Shown here: positions 46,083 to 55,179 of the stretch, in pieces
Numbering within the stretch: position 1 is the stretch's first letter
How the letters are laid out: each line of letters starts with the position of its first letter
Source: CAVWDI01 sp046259385
Lineage (GTDB): Bacteria; Chloroflexota; Anaerolineae; Anaerolineales; UBA4823
Reading direction: 5' to 3'
NCBI GenBank assembly: GCA_046259385.1
Contig: JBJYWI010000229.1
Span: 1 to 64,000 of the forward strand
Length of the DNA: 64,000 nt
The notes under the pieces: generated by a model
Seen by the model: only the letters and a program-made list of their open reading frames with translations
Told to the model about the DNA's origin: nothing
Databases searched by the model: none
Position numbers and translations under genes: made by a program

Positions 46083-47007
46083 AAAGCTTTCTATGAACGA
46101 TACTGAGCGCGCGCACCTGCTTGGCTGCGTGGTAGGAGGATCGCACCAGCGGACCGCTCTCCACCCACAAGAACCCGATTGAACGCCCAAACTCCTCTAT
46201 CTCTTTAAATTCCTCGAGTGTGTAGTATCTCTCTATGGGTAGATGTTGTTTGCTCGGCTGAAGGTACTGCCCGACTGTTAATATATCCACACCCCACTCA
46301 CGTTGATCGCGCATCACCGATTTTACTTCATCGAGGGTTTCACCCAGTCCGACCATAATCCCGGATTTCGTCAATACCTCCGGGTCAAGCTCCTTCGCAT
46401 TCGCCAGGGTTGCTGCAGCCCATTCATACCGGTCTTGCGGCTGAACTTTCTTAAAAAGGCGCGGAACAGTTTCGACATTGTGATTGAGAATCTCCGGTCT
46501 GGCATCCATCACAATTCTTAAGGCTTCAACCCTGCCTTTAAAATCTGGAATCAACACTTCAATTGAACAACCCGGATGCAGCTCGCGGATGCGCCTGATC
46601 ACCATAGCAAAAATCGGAGCACCTCCGTCTTTCCGCTCGTCCCGGTTAACGCTGGTTATCACCGCGTGTTTCAAATCCATCGCTTTAACCGCCTGTGCCA
46701 CACGTTCAGGCTCCGCCCAATCCAAAGGCGCCGGCTGACCGCGCTTTATATCACAGAAACCGCAGGAGCGTGTGCAAACATCACCCAGCATCAGGAAGGT
46801 TGCAGTCCCGGCTCCCCAACACTCTCCAATATTTGGACACAACGCCTCCTCGCATACAGTATGCAGGGACTTGGTGCGCATCAACCCCTGAAGCCACTCG
46901 TAAGTCTCGCCGGACGGCGCACGCACCTTTATCCACTCCGGACGTCTCAGTGGTGCTTTGCTGACCGGGTCAAGTTTAATTCTGTCCCTAGTTGGTTTAA
47001 ATGCCAT
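46054..47007 (-). CDS. lipA: Lipoyl synthase
   Basis: This 317-residue radical SAM enzyme inserts sulfur at C6 and C8 of octanoyl groups. The auxiliary cluster ligands are Cys52, Cys57 and Cys63 (CEEALCPNIGEC) and the radical SAM ligands Cys78, Cys82 and Cys85 (CTRSCGFC). The C-terminal region holds GPLVRSSYHA, with the serine that ligates the auxiliary cluster. ATG 47007 is preferred, with AAAAGGCGG upstream; a longer form to 47088 lacks support. No lipB is seen nearby. Confidence 0.96.
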   Translation of the reverse strand: MAFKPTRDRIKLDPVSKAPLRRPEWIKVRAPSGETYEWLQGLMRTKSLHTVCEEALCPNIGECWGAGTATFLMLGDVCTRSCGFCDIKRGQPAPLDWAEPERVAQAVKAMDLKHAVITSVNRDERKDGGAPIFAMVIRRIRELHPGCSIEVLIPDFKGRVEALRIVMDARPEILNHNVETVPRLFKKVQPQDRYEWAAATLANAKELDPEVLTKSGIMVGLGETLDEVKSVMRDQREWGVDILTVGQYLQPSKQHLPIERYYTLEEFKEIEEFGRSIGFLWVESGPLVRSSYHAAKQVRALSIVHRKLYGEEKVGMG

Positions 47008-47279
47008 TTCCGCCTTTTCTCTCGATAAGAATCTTTTATATTCAATTGAAAATTTTACTCCGATTTCTGGCTGTACGCCAGTAGCCAACTATATCGGTGG
47101 AATTTTTCGAGAAAATCCGTAATAATATTTAATAAAAGTGTAATAAATATAATGAGTGTAGTGGATTAAACTAAGGTTTATATATGAAAAAATTCATAAC
47201 TGTTATTAGGCTTGATTCTCAAGGATATATTTTTTTAAAATCTGAGTCCAAGATGCAATCAAAAGCCATGGAGGCATAT

Positions 47280-47687
47280 ATGTCAGACAAAATTCACAAA
47301 ACTGATCAAGAATGGCGTGAGCAGTTGACCGAAGAGCAGTACTATATCACCCGCCAGAAGGGAACAGAACGACCATTTACCGGGGAATACAATAATTTTA
47401 AAGGTGAAGGGATTTTTCATTGTGTTGCCTGCGGTGAAGAGCTCTTCAGTTCAGAAACCAAATTTGACTCCGGCTCTGGTTGGCCAAGTTTCTACGCTCC
47501 GCTGGAAAACGCCAGGGTCCGAACTGAAATCGATACAAGCCATGGTATGGTTAGAAAAGAAGTGCTGTGCGACCGCTGCGAATCCCACCTGGGTCATGTA
47601 TTTAATGATGGACCTCAACCAACCGGTTTGCGTTTCTGCATAAATTCAGCATCACTGGATTTTGAGCCATCCCAGGATAAAGGCTAA
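47280..47687 (+). CDS. msrB: Peptide methionine-R-sulfoxide reductase MsrB
   Basis: This 135-residue enzyme reduces methionine-R-sulfoxide. Zinc cysteines Cys48, Cys51, Cys97 and Cys100 are present, with the GSGWPSFY block and catalytic Cys120 in RFCINSASLDF. A GGAGG site at 47270-47274 decides for ATG 47280 over an in-frame ATG at 47184, which would add 32 unconserved residues. Confidence 0.95.
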   Translation: MSDKIHKTDQEWREQLTEEQYYITRQKGTERPFTGEYNNFKGEGIFHCVACGEELFSSETKFDSGSGWPSFYAPLENARVRTEIDTSHGMVRKEVLCDRCESHLGHVFNDGPQPTGLRFCINSASLDFEPSQDKG

Positions 47688-47700
47688 TTTTTTTACACTG

Positions 47701-48291
47701 ATGCAATCCGAAACAGAAAGAATCAATCCGGGTTATGAATCCAGCCTGGTTATCCTGGTGCCGGAAGCAGAGCTGGTTGTGCGTCCTTTTCGTGAAAAGC
47801 ACGACCCATCCGCATCCCAGGGCATGCCTGCCCATATCACTATCAATTACCCGTTCCAGGTTGATTTATCATCGCGCCAAAACGTATTCGACAAATTAGC
47901 CGCATTATGCTCTAGGTATCAACCGTTCCGATTTTTATTTTCCAGAGTTGATCAATTACCAGGTGTACTGTACCTGGAACCGGATCCAGTTTACCCTTTT
48001 ATCGAATTAATCCAGGCTGTGGCGGAAGAATTTCCAGAATCGCCTCCCTACAAAGGTGAATTCAGCAAAGTCATCCCGCACCTGACAGTGGCTCAATCAG
48101 ATAACGAAGACGATCTCCAGAAGATAAAATCGCAATTTATTGAATTCTCCAGGAGGCAGCTTCCCATCGATGTTTCTGCAAGAACCGTCAATTTGATGAA
48201 TAACAGAGGTGGAACCTGGGCGGTTCAGAAGAACTTTCCACTAGCGGGATTAACGGTCAAAAAGAAACTGCGCACCCAGACATCAGGGTAA
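47701..48291 (+). CDS. 2'-5' RNA ligase-like 2H phosphoesterase
   Basis: This 196-residue protein of the 2H superfamily has two HxT motifs, PAHITINYPF (about residue 45) and IPHLTVAQS (about 128), that form the catalytic pair. Family members process 2'-5' or cyclic phosphate bonds in RNA or nucleotides. The start at ATG 47701 lies 13 bases after the msrB stop without a clear ribosome site; a longer overlapping start at TTG 47662 is possible. Confidence 0.85.
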   Translation: MQSETERINPGYESSLVILVPEAELVVRPFREKHDPSASQGMPAHITINYPFQVDLSSRQNVFDKLAALCSRYQPFRFLFSRVDQLPGVLYLEPDPVYPFIELIQAVAEEFPESPPYKGEFSKVIPHLTVAQSDNEDDLQKIKSQFIEFSRRQLPIDVSARTVNLMNNRGGTWAVQKNFPLAGLTVKKKLRTQTSG

Positions 48292-48342
48292 AATACAACC
48301 TCATCTCTGAGATAAAGTCAATAGAAGACTTTTTTTTAAACA

Positions 48343-48371
48343 ATTTTCAACTGTTCTTAGAACAGTATAAT
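48343..48371 (+). promoter_or_regulatory. Promoter with overlapping palindromic operator before the dual-ATPase ABC gene
   Basis: A perfect TATAAT (48366-48371) ends nine bases before the ATG at 48380, so a transcript would start within a base or two of the start codon. A weak -35 (TTTTCA, 48344-48349) lies 16 bases upstream. Between and overlapping them is a perfect palindrome ACTGTTCT-T-AGAACAGT (48350-48366). The layout is that of a repressor site at a leaderless promoter. No ribosome site is seen before the ATG. Confidence 0.65.
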
Positions 48372-48379
48372 CAACTCCC

Positions 48380-50398
48380 ATGGGCTTAAACACAGCAGAA
48401 TCAATCCTCCATCTCCAGAATCTGGTAAAGGTCTACCATACCGGCGCAGGCGATTTTGTTGCAATTAATAATATCAACCTTGATATCAGGGCTGGTGAAT
48501 TTGTGGGAATCATCGGCAAATCCGGCGCGGGAAAAACAACACTGCTGAATACGATCTCTGGGGTGAGCGAAATTACCTCCGGCGAAGTGCTCTTCAGGGC
48601 GCCGTCCAACGGCGTTAATCCCGACAGCCCTGAGATTGTTTCAATTCGTTCTTTGAGCGAAGATGACCTGGCCTCATGGCGAGGTCGTACTATAGGAATT
48701 GTGTACCAATCGTTCGAATTGATGCCGCAGTTAAACCTGTTGAAGAACATCATGCTGCCCCAGGATTTCGCCGGTACTTACCACTCAAGAATAAGCGCTA
48801 AACAGGCGATGGAACTGCTGGATATTGTTGAATTAACCGAACATGCCTTCAAACTTCCGGCTCAAATCTCCGGCGGGCAGAAGCAGCGCGTCGCCATCGC
48901 CCGAGCACTGGTTAACGATCCTCCGCTCATCCTAGCTGATGAACCTACCGGAAACCTGGACACAGTCACTGCAGAGAGGATATTCCAGATTTTCGAAAAA
49001 CTGGTTAAGGACGGTAAGACGATCATCATGGTCACCCACGACCGAAACCTGGCAGCCCGCTTTTCCAGACAGGTATACATCTCGGATGGGGAGCTCGTCA
49101 GCAGGGACCACAGGACAACCTACGAGGGAGACGGAGACCATCCTCAAGGCTCCCAGCAGGTTCTCATCGAGCAAGCAATTAATCAGGCCGAACGGTTGGA
49201 AATTCCTTCGGATGGTCGCCAAAAAGGCGACTCAACGCACATTTATCCGTCAGTAACCGGAGGACATCACGGAGAATCTTATACATCAACCCTGCCCGGA
49301 TCAAACGGGGCCGCTGTCATCCTGAGAGATGTAGTCAAAACGTATGAGAACGCAGCCGGTAAATTCCCCGCATTGAAGGGAATTAACCTGCAGATGAATT
49401 ACGGGCAGTTTATATCCATTGTAGGGAAATCCGGCAGCGGCAAATCGACCCTGTTGAATATGCTGACAGGGATCGATCACCCCACCTCTGGTGAGGTGAT
49501 TGTCGGCGGCCAGGACATCTACCACATGTCTGAGAGTAAAAGGGCATTATGGCGCGGCCGAAATGTGGGAATTGTGTTCCAGTTCTTTCAGTTGCTTCCA
49601 ACGCTCACTCTTCTTGAAAACACCATGCTGCCGATGGACTACTGCGACGTTTACCCGGCAGGCGAGCGCCCTTCGCGCGCGATGGAATTCTTAAAAATGG
49701 TCGGTCTGGAAGATCAAGCGGACAAACTCCCGTCTTCCGTGTCGAGCGGTCAGCAGCAAGGCGCCGCCATTGCCAGGGCGCTTGCGAACGATCCTCCCAT
49801 TATTATGGCAGATGAGCCAACCGGAAATCTTGATTCCCGCTCGGCAGATAAAATCCTGGGGCTATTTTCGGATATGGCCCGGCGCGGAAAAACGATCCTG
49901 ATCGTCACCCATGACCCCTCATTCACCACGAGAACAGACCAGACTGTCATTTTATCGGACGGAGAGATCATCGATGATGTGGTCGCCAGAGCGCTGCCGC
50001 TGTTAAACCATCCCCAGATGCTCCAGGCGACCCACATGGCGGAAAAACGACTTTACCAGCCAGGATCAATCATTATCGAACAGGGCCAGCAGGTCGACCA
50101 TCTGTTTATGATCATCAATGGTGAAGTTGATGTGGTGCTTAAGAACCCGGGCTGCCCGGAAATCTCGCTCGCCCGCCTGGGAAAAGGCCAGTTTTTCGGC
50201 GAAGTTGAATTGATACACAACGAGGATTCAATCGCAAGCGTAAGAGCGGCTTCCAGGAGCGAGGTCGAGCTGTCTTTATTGCCAAAAGAGGAATTCTATC
50301 GTTTACTGGACGGGTCACCCCAGACAATGGATGTGATTGAAACAGTCGCCAATAAAAGATTGGAAGAAAACCTGGCGAAAAACGGAGGCTGCGAGTGA
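48380..50398 (+). CDS. Fused double ABC ATPase with C-terminal cyclic-nucleotide-binding domain
   Basis: This 672-residue protein joins two LolD/MacB-type ATPases (about 10-240 and 312-545) and a cNMP-binding domain (about 550-660). Domain 1: GKSGAGKTT, ISGGQKQR, LILADEPTGNLD. Domain 2: GKSGSGKST and IIMADEPTGNLD, but its signature reads VSSGQQQG instead of LSGGQ. The cNMP domain shows YQPGSIIIEQGQ, the FFGEVELI cassette and SVRAAS. The downstream FtsX permease overlaps by four bases, so the two form one transporter acting on envelope lipids, lipoproteins or peptides, perhaps gated by a nucleotide. Confidence 0.9.
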   Translation: MGLNTAESILHLQNLVKVYHTGAGDFVAINNINLDIRAGEFVGIIGKSGAGKTTLLNTISGVSEITSGEVLFRAPSNGVNPDSPEIVSIRSLSEDDLASWRGRTIGIVYQSFELMPQLNLLKNIMLPQDFAGTYHSRISAKQAMELLDIVELTEHAFKLPAQISGGQKQRVAIARALVNDPPLILADEPTGNLDTVTAERIFQIFEKLVKDGKTIIMVTHDRNLAARFSRQVYISDGELVSRDHRTTYEGDGDHPQGSQQVLIEQAINQAERLEIPSDGRQKGDSTHIYPSVTGGHHGESYTSTLPGSNGAAVILRDVVKTYENAAGKFPALKGINLQMNYGQFISIVGKSGSGKSTLLNMLTGIDHPTSGEVIVGGQDIYHMSESKRALWRGRNVGIVFQFFQLLPTLTLLENTMLPMDYCDVYPAGERPSRAMEFLKMVGLEDQADKLPSSVSSGQQQGAAIARALANDPPIIMADEPTGNLDSRSADKILGLFSDMARRGKTILIVTHDPSFTTRTDQTVILSDGEIIDDVVARALPLLNHPQMLQATHMAEKRLYQPGSIIIEQGQQVDHLFMIINGEVDVVLKNPGCPEISLARLGKGQFFGEVELIHNEDSIASVRAASRSEVELSLLPKEEFYRLLDGSPQTMDVIETVANKRLEENLAKNGGCE

Positions 50399-52809
50399 GC
50401 AAAAAAAACGGAGCGAGTCTTTTCAGACCTCGCTGGAGCAAGGTCCTGGCTGACCTTTGGGATAACAAAACCCGGACCCTGCTGGTGGTAGCCTCCATCG
50501 CAGTAGGGGTGTTTGCGGTTGGTACAATCGCCAATGCATACCTGATCCTGTCTGAGGATATCGATGCCAGTTATGCTGCAGTTAACCCAGCCAATATCGA
50601 GATAATAACTGACCCATTCGACGATAATTTCGTCAACTCCATTAAGGAAATCCGAGGAGTGGAGGATGTTGAGGGCCGCTACAATATGAGCGTTAGCGTT
50701 ATCCAGCCAGGTAAGCCTCAACAGATGCTCAGCTTGATCGCGAACGACGACTTCAAGAACTCGCACATCAACCAGATCGAACCAAAAGAAGGTAAGTCAA
50801 TTCCCGGTGAGAAAGAGCTCCTGATCGGGTACGAACCGATGCGGGACCCGGGTTACCGTTTAGGGGATGTACTCCCGGTACAACTGGAAGATGGGACAAT
50901 CCGCCGCATACCAGTGGTGGGTATTGTTTCCGACCAGACCGCGGCTGGCGAATTTAACGCTCCCACAGCGGGATACATCAGCACCGATTCCCTGACCTGG
51001 CTTGGTCAACCCCAAAAATATAACCGCCTTTACGCCACGGTCAGCGAAAATTCGAGCGATGCAGATTACATCGAATCGGTATCCCAAAAGATTGAGGATA
51101 AGGTCGAGAAGAGCGGCCGCCAGGTATACCGGGACATTACCAGCAAGTCAGATGAGCACCCGTTTGGCGACATGGCACTGGCAATTTTTGGCGTTCTGGG
51201 AGCGCTTGGGGTGCTGGTTATGCTGTTAAGCAGTTCTTTGATTTTCAACACTCTGAATGCCCTGATAACGCAGCACCTGCGCCAGATTGGCGTAATGAAA
51301 CTGATCGGAGCCCGCAGTAAACAGGTGCTGCTTATGTATCTATTATTGATCCTTTCCTATGGAATATTAGCCCTGATCATTGCGATCCCGCTGGCTGCAG
51401 CAGCAGGGTACAGCCTGGCAGGTCTTATGGCTTGGTTCATGAAATCCAACCTGCAGGGTTTCCGGGTATTCCCGGTGACCCTTGTCATCCAGGTTGTGAT
51501 TGCACTGGTCATCCCACTGATAGCCGGTTTTATCCCAGTAAACAGCGGTTCAAAAATAAAGGTTCGCCGTGCGATCAGCAACGACCGCCCAGGAGACCAG
51601 CAAACAGTCGGAGTTATTTGGAACTGGATCGGCGGGGTGCTGGGCTGGATTTCACGACCGGTCATGCTCTCCATCCGCAATACATTCCGCCGTAAAGGAC
51701 GCCTGGCGCTGACCTTGTTCACACTGACGGTTGCCGGAGCGATATTCATCGCTGTTTTTAATGTGCGCGTTTCCATGCAGGCGTTTATGGTCCAGATTCA
51801 ACAGTACTTCATCGCGGATGTGACCCTCGATTTTGAACAGCCTTACCGGTCTTCAAAAGTCGAGGCGGCTTTGTTCCAGATACCCGAGGTCAAGCATGTT
51901 GAAGCCTGGTCGGGAGCGACCGGGGAAATCCTCGATTCGAATGGGAATGTTGTAGAAAACCTGCAGATCATCGCCCCACCCGCCGATTCGTCTCTGCTTG
52001 AGCCGGAGATGGTCGCCGGGCGCTGGCTGGTTCCGGGCGACGCAAGAGCGATCGTAATATCGGACGCGATCTGGGACACTGACCCGGATTTACAGCCCGG
52101 GGACACATTGAAAATCAGCATCTCGGACGGCAGAGAGGAGGACTGGACTCTGGCTGGGATATTCCGCTTCACCAATTTCATCGGTGACCCGCTCAGCTAC
52201 GCACCCTTCGAGACAATTTCCAAATTACAGAACATGAACCACTCAGCCTCTTCATACCGGCTTGTTACAAGCGACCATAGTCTGGAAGGTCAGAGGCGGA
52301 TCAGCTCTGAGATAGACCAGTACATGCGCGGGCTTGGATACAAAGTCAACAACGTGCAGACCGGTGCTGAAGCCCAGGAACAGAGCGCCCAGATGGTCAA
52401 CATCCTGGTCACATTCCTGCTAACAATGGCGCTGCTGACCGCGGTGGTGGGAAGCATCGGATTAACCGGCACAATGGGAATGAACGTCCTGGAGCGGACG
52501 CGCGAGATCGGCGTGATGCGCGCAATCGGGGCAGTAGACTTTGCCATTATTAAATCGGTGGTTATCGAGGGCTCTTTCATCGGTTTTATAAGCTGGACGC
52601 TCTCTGTGGCGGCCTCCTTCCCGATCAGTTTCCTGCTGTTGAAGATTATCAGCGAAGCGATGATCAACGCGCCCATCCAACTGACATTCACAGTAAGCGG
52701 GATGCTGATCTGGCTGGGGGTGGTGATAGGCTTATCCATTTTCGCCAGCATCCTGCCGGCTCGCAGCGCTGCCAGGCTGACAATCCGCGAAGTGCTGGCG
52801 TATGAATAA
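50395..52809 (+). CDS. FtsX-family ABC permease (MacB/LolC-like, two FtsX domains)
   Basis: This 804-residue permease has an N-terminal membrane helix, an extracytoplasmic MacB-PCD-like domain (about 50-245), a first FtsX core of three to four helices (about 260-385), a second extracytoplasmic domain (about 430-650) and a second FtsX core (about 660-800) with LERTREIGVMRAIGA. It starts with GTG at 50395, overlapping the ATPase gene (GTGA). Its fused two-half form matches the fused two-half ATPase. It is likely mechanotransmissive rather than a channel importer. Confidence 0.92.
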   Translation: MSKKNGASLFRPRWSKVLADLWDNKTRTLLVVASIAVGVFAVGTIANAYLILSEDIDASYAAVNPANIEIITDPFDDNFVNSIKEIRGVEDVEGRYNMSVSVIQPGKPQQMLSLIANDDFKNSHINQIEPKEGKSIPGEKELLIGYEPMRDPGYRLGDVLPVQLEDGTIRRIPVVGIVSDQTAAGEFNAPTAGYISTDSLTWLGQPQKYNRLYATVSENSSDADYIESVSQKIEDKVEKSGRQVYRDITSKSDEHPFGDMALAIFGVLGALGVLVMLLSSSLIFNTLNALITQHLRQIGVMKLIGARSKQVLLMYLLLILSYGILALIIAIPLAAAAGYSLAGLMAWFMKSNLQGFRVFPVTLVIQVVIALVIPLIAGFIPVNSGSKIKVRRAISNDRPGDQQTVGVIWNWIGGVLGWISRPVMLSIRNTFRRKGRLALTLFTLTVAGAIFIAVFNVRVSMQAFMVQIQQYFIADVTLDFEQPYRSSKVEAALFQIPEVKHVEAWSGATGEILDSNGNVVENLQIIAPPADSSLLEPEMVAGRWLVPGDARAIVISDAIWDTDPDLQPGDTLKISISDGREEDWTLAGIFRFTNFIGDPLSYAPFETISKLQNMNHSASSYRLVTSDHSLEGQRRISSEIDQYMRGLGYKVNNVQTGAEAQEQSAQMVNILVTFLLTMALLTAVVGSIGLTGTMGMNVLERTREIGVMRAIGAVDFAIIKSVVIEGSFIGFISWTLSVAASFPISFLLLKIISEAMINAPIQLTFTVSGMLIWLGVVIGLSIFASILPARSAARLTIREVLAYE

Positions 52810-52885
52810 TGGTTACCAAATAGGTGAAGTTATCAGGATTTTTACGAGGGCAACGGTTTTCATACTTCTTCCAGCTGGCGCCAGT

Positions 52886-53716
52886 TCAAACCTGGAGATT
52901 GCGGTCAACCAATTTCTTGAGGCGGCGGTACTCAGAAGACCCGGCGTATTTCCTTACAGCCTGGATGCGCTTGATCAGCATCGGGTGGGTGCCCATCATT
53001 TCGCTAATTGAACCAAGCAGGTTGTCATCTTCGGCATCAATCCGGCGGTAAACCTCGCTCAGGTCGCTCTGACCAGCGCGGGGACCGGCGCCCAGCTTAA
53101 CCAGGGCTGAGACCGCTTTTTCGGGCTTTCCGCAAGCCAGCAGCCCTGCCCGGTCGGCTGAATACTCGCAGGCCCGGTTCCACCATAAAAAAGCCATCGC
53201 CATCAACATCCCGGCTGACCAGGAAGCCGGCACCCCCGCGATCCCGCCCACCAGGGAATTTAACCAGGTATGTCCCAGAGCGACGTGGCCGAGCTCGTGA
53301 CCCAAAATAAACGACAACTCATCTCTGTCCATAACATCCAGCAAACCGGAGTAGACGACCACGACCTTTGGAGAGGACAGCCCGAATGTATAGGCATTCA
53401 GGACTCGGCCCGGTGCAATATAGGCAAGCACATCCCCCGGCTGTAAACGGGCAGAAGCCTCTCTGAGGATTGGATCGATCTGCGGGGAAGCTCTGGCTGT
53501 TACCTGGCGGGCGCGCCTGACCAGCGACTGGTGGTGTGAACGGCCCAGATAATATGAAAGCAAAACAAATGCCAGAATAAAAACCCCGCTCAGGCAGGCG
53601 GTTGCGGCGACGGTGAAAATCACCACACCCGCGACCAGCAGGAGAGTCAGCAGCAAAATAAAAAATTCGCCCGGGTAGCGGTATGCGCTGGTTTTATAGC
53701 TCCTGTTCATCAGCAA
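52886..53716 (-). CDS. M48-family membrane metallopeptidase
   Basis: This 276-residue HtpX/Ste24-type protease has two N-terminal membrane helices (about 17-58) and the zinc motif HELGHVALGH near residue 142. A downstream ACEYSADRAGLLA block supplies the third ligand, and the GTHPMLIKRIQAV tail is present. It likely degrades misfolded membrane proteins. It lies next to the NfeD protease gene on the same strand, so both may serve membrane quality control. Confidence 0.92.
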   Translation of the reverse strand: MLMNRSYKTSAYRYPGEFFILLLTLLLVAGVVIFTVAATACLSGVFILAFVLLSYYLGRSHHQSLVRRARQVTARASPQIDPILREASARLQPGDVLAYIAPGRVLNAYTFGLSSPKVVVVYSGLLDVMDRDELSFILGHELGHVALGHTWLNSLVGGIAGVPASWSAGMLMAMAFLWWNRACEYSADRAGLLACGKPEKAVSALVKLGAGPRAGQSDLSEVYRRIDAEDDNLLGSISEMMGTHPMLIKRIQAVRKYAGSSEYRRLKKLVDRNLQV

Positions 53717-53731
53717 AGGAAAATCCCTCTC

Positions 53732-55057
53732 TCACCCCTCAACCACCCGCACAAACAACTTCAACCCCTCGACACGGACCACTTCCACTTTTGACCCACG
53801 CCCGGCGGTTCCACCCCCGTCGACCAGTTCGGCGGTCCACTGCTCACCCCCCAGCTGGATTTGACCGGCGGGAGAAAGACTCTCCCGCACCAAGCCCACT
53901 CTTCCGACCATGCTCTCCTGCCCCATCCAGACCGGCATAGCCTGGGCGCGCAGGGCGAAAATCAAGACTGCGAAGAAGAGCGCCCCGGTCGCGACGGAAA
54001 CGCCCACAATCAACGGGACCGAAACCCGCTGGAAGCTCGGCACACTGGGCGAGTTAAACAAAACCAGGGAACCGACAATTAATGAGATCACCCCGGCAGC
54101 AGTGAGCGCGCCGTGGGTGGGCGCTTTTATATCCAGGATAAACAGCGCAAATGCGGTGATGATAAAGACGATGCCAAACCAGTTAACAGGGAGCACGCCC
54201 AGCCCGTAGGCAGCCAGCGCCAGACAAACCACACCGATAAAACCCGCCACCCAACCGCCAGGGCTGGAAATCTCGATCAGAACCGCCTGGACGCCGATCG
54301 CAAGCAGGATAAAGACAATATTGGGATTGGTGAGGATTGACAGCAGCTGCTCGATAAAGGACTGCTCAAACTCCCTTACAACCGCGCCGCGGGTTGAAAG
54401 GACCACCTCCCCGGCGGTGGTCTCGACGGTATAACCGTCAAGCTGCTCAAGCAGATCGCCCACGTCAGAGGCGATAAAATCCACCAGCCCAGCGTCAAAC
54501 GCCTCGCTAGCCGAAACCGCCTGGGCGCTTTCGATGGTCTCCTCCGCCAGACCAATCGCCTCCAGCCCACGCCCTTCCGTCAACGTGCGGACTGTGGCTT
54601 TGAGGATGTTCTTGGTCTTCTCTTCCAGGGTCTCCCCGAGGTCCTCGCCCTCCGGACCTACCGGGCTGGCGGCGCCGATTGCGGTCTCGGGCGCCATAGC
54701 GGCAGCGTGCCCCGCCAGGGTAATGACAGTCCCGGCGCTGCCTGCCATTGCGCCGCGCGGCGCAACATAAACAATTACAGGCACCTGGCTGGCGCGCATC
54801 CCCTTGACAATATTGTTCATCAGGTCGACACTTCCCCCGGGCGTATCGAGCTGGAATATAAGGGCTTCGGCACCCAACCTCTCAGCCTGCCGCAGGCCAC
54901 GCGATAAATACTCAACCATGGCGGGGGTGATCGGACCCTCCACTGTAAGCAGCAGCACCACGGGTGCGCCACCCTGAGCTGCCGCTGCAACCGGCAGAAG
55001 TAATCCCGCCAGGCAAATGAGTACCCAAAGAAGCACCAAATAGCGCTTAATCACCAA
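53732..55057 (-). CDS. NfeD-family membrane serine protease
   Basis: This 441-residue protein has a signal peptide (about 1-28), a ClpP-fold protease domain (about 30-215) with the catalytic serine in MAGSAGTVITLA, four to five membrane helices (about 235-370) and a C-terminal OB-fold NfeD domain (about 375-440). It is the long, protease-containing form of NfeD, often acting with stomatin-like proteins, which are not present here. The upstream spacer carries no obvious promoter. Confidence 0.92.
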   Translation of the reverse strand: MVIKRYLVLLWVLICLAGLLLPVAAAAQGGAPVVLLLTVEGPITPAMVEYLSRGLRQAERLGAEALIFQLDTPGGSVDLMNNIVKGMRASQVPVIVYVAPRGAMAGSAGTVITLAGHAAAMAPETAIGAASPVGPEGEDLGETLEEKTKNILKATVRTLTEGRGLEAIGLAEETIESAQAVSASEAFDAGLVDFIASDVGDLLEQLDGYTVETTAGEVVLSTRGAVVREFEQSFIEQLLSILTNPNIVFILLAIGVQAVLIEISSPGGWVAGFIGVVCLALAAYGLGVLPVNWFGIVFIITAFALFILDIKAPTHGALTAAGVISLIVGSLVLFNSPSVPSFQRVSVPLIVGVSVATGALFFAVLIFALRAQAMPVWMGQESMVGRVGLVRESLSPAGQIQLGGEQWTAELVDGGGTAGRGSKVEVVRVEGLKLFVRVVEG

Positions 55058-55179
55058 TTCGCTCCAGAAAAATCCAAATTAACTAAAAGAATTATAGCAT
55101 TCCAATACCGAGCTGGCAGGCACCTGTCGATGGACTAACCCAGGTAAAATTCAACTGCAATGGAAACCAAATCAGTGAT

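Noticed and set aside
48350..48366. LexA (SOS) box
   Set aside because: The palindrome reads GTTC-TTA-GAAC, the reverse arrangement and wrong spacing compared with the known GAAC-N4-GTTC type box.
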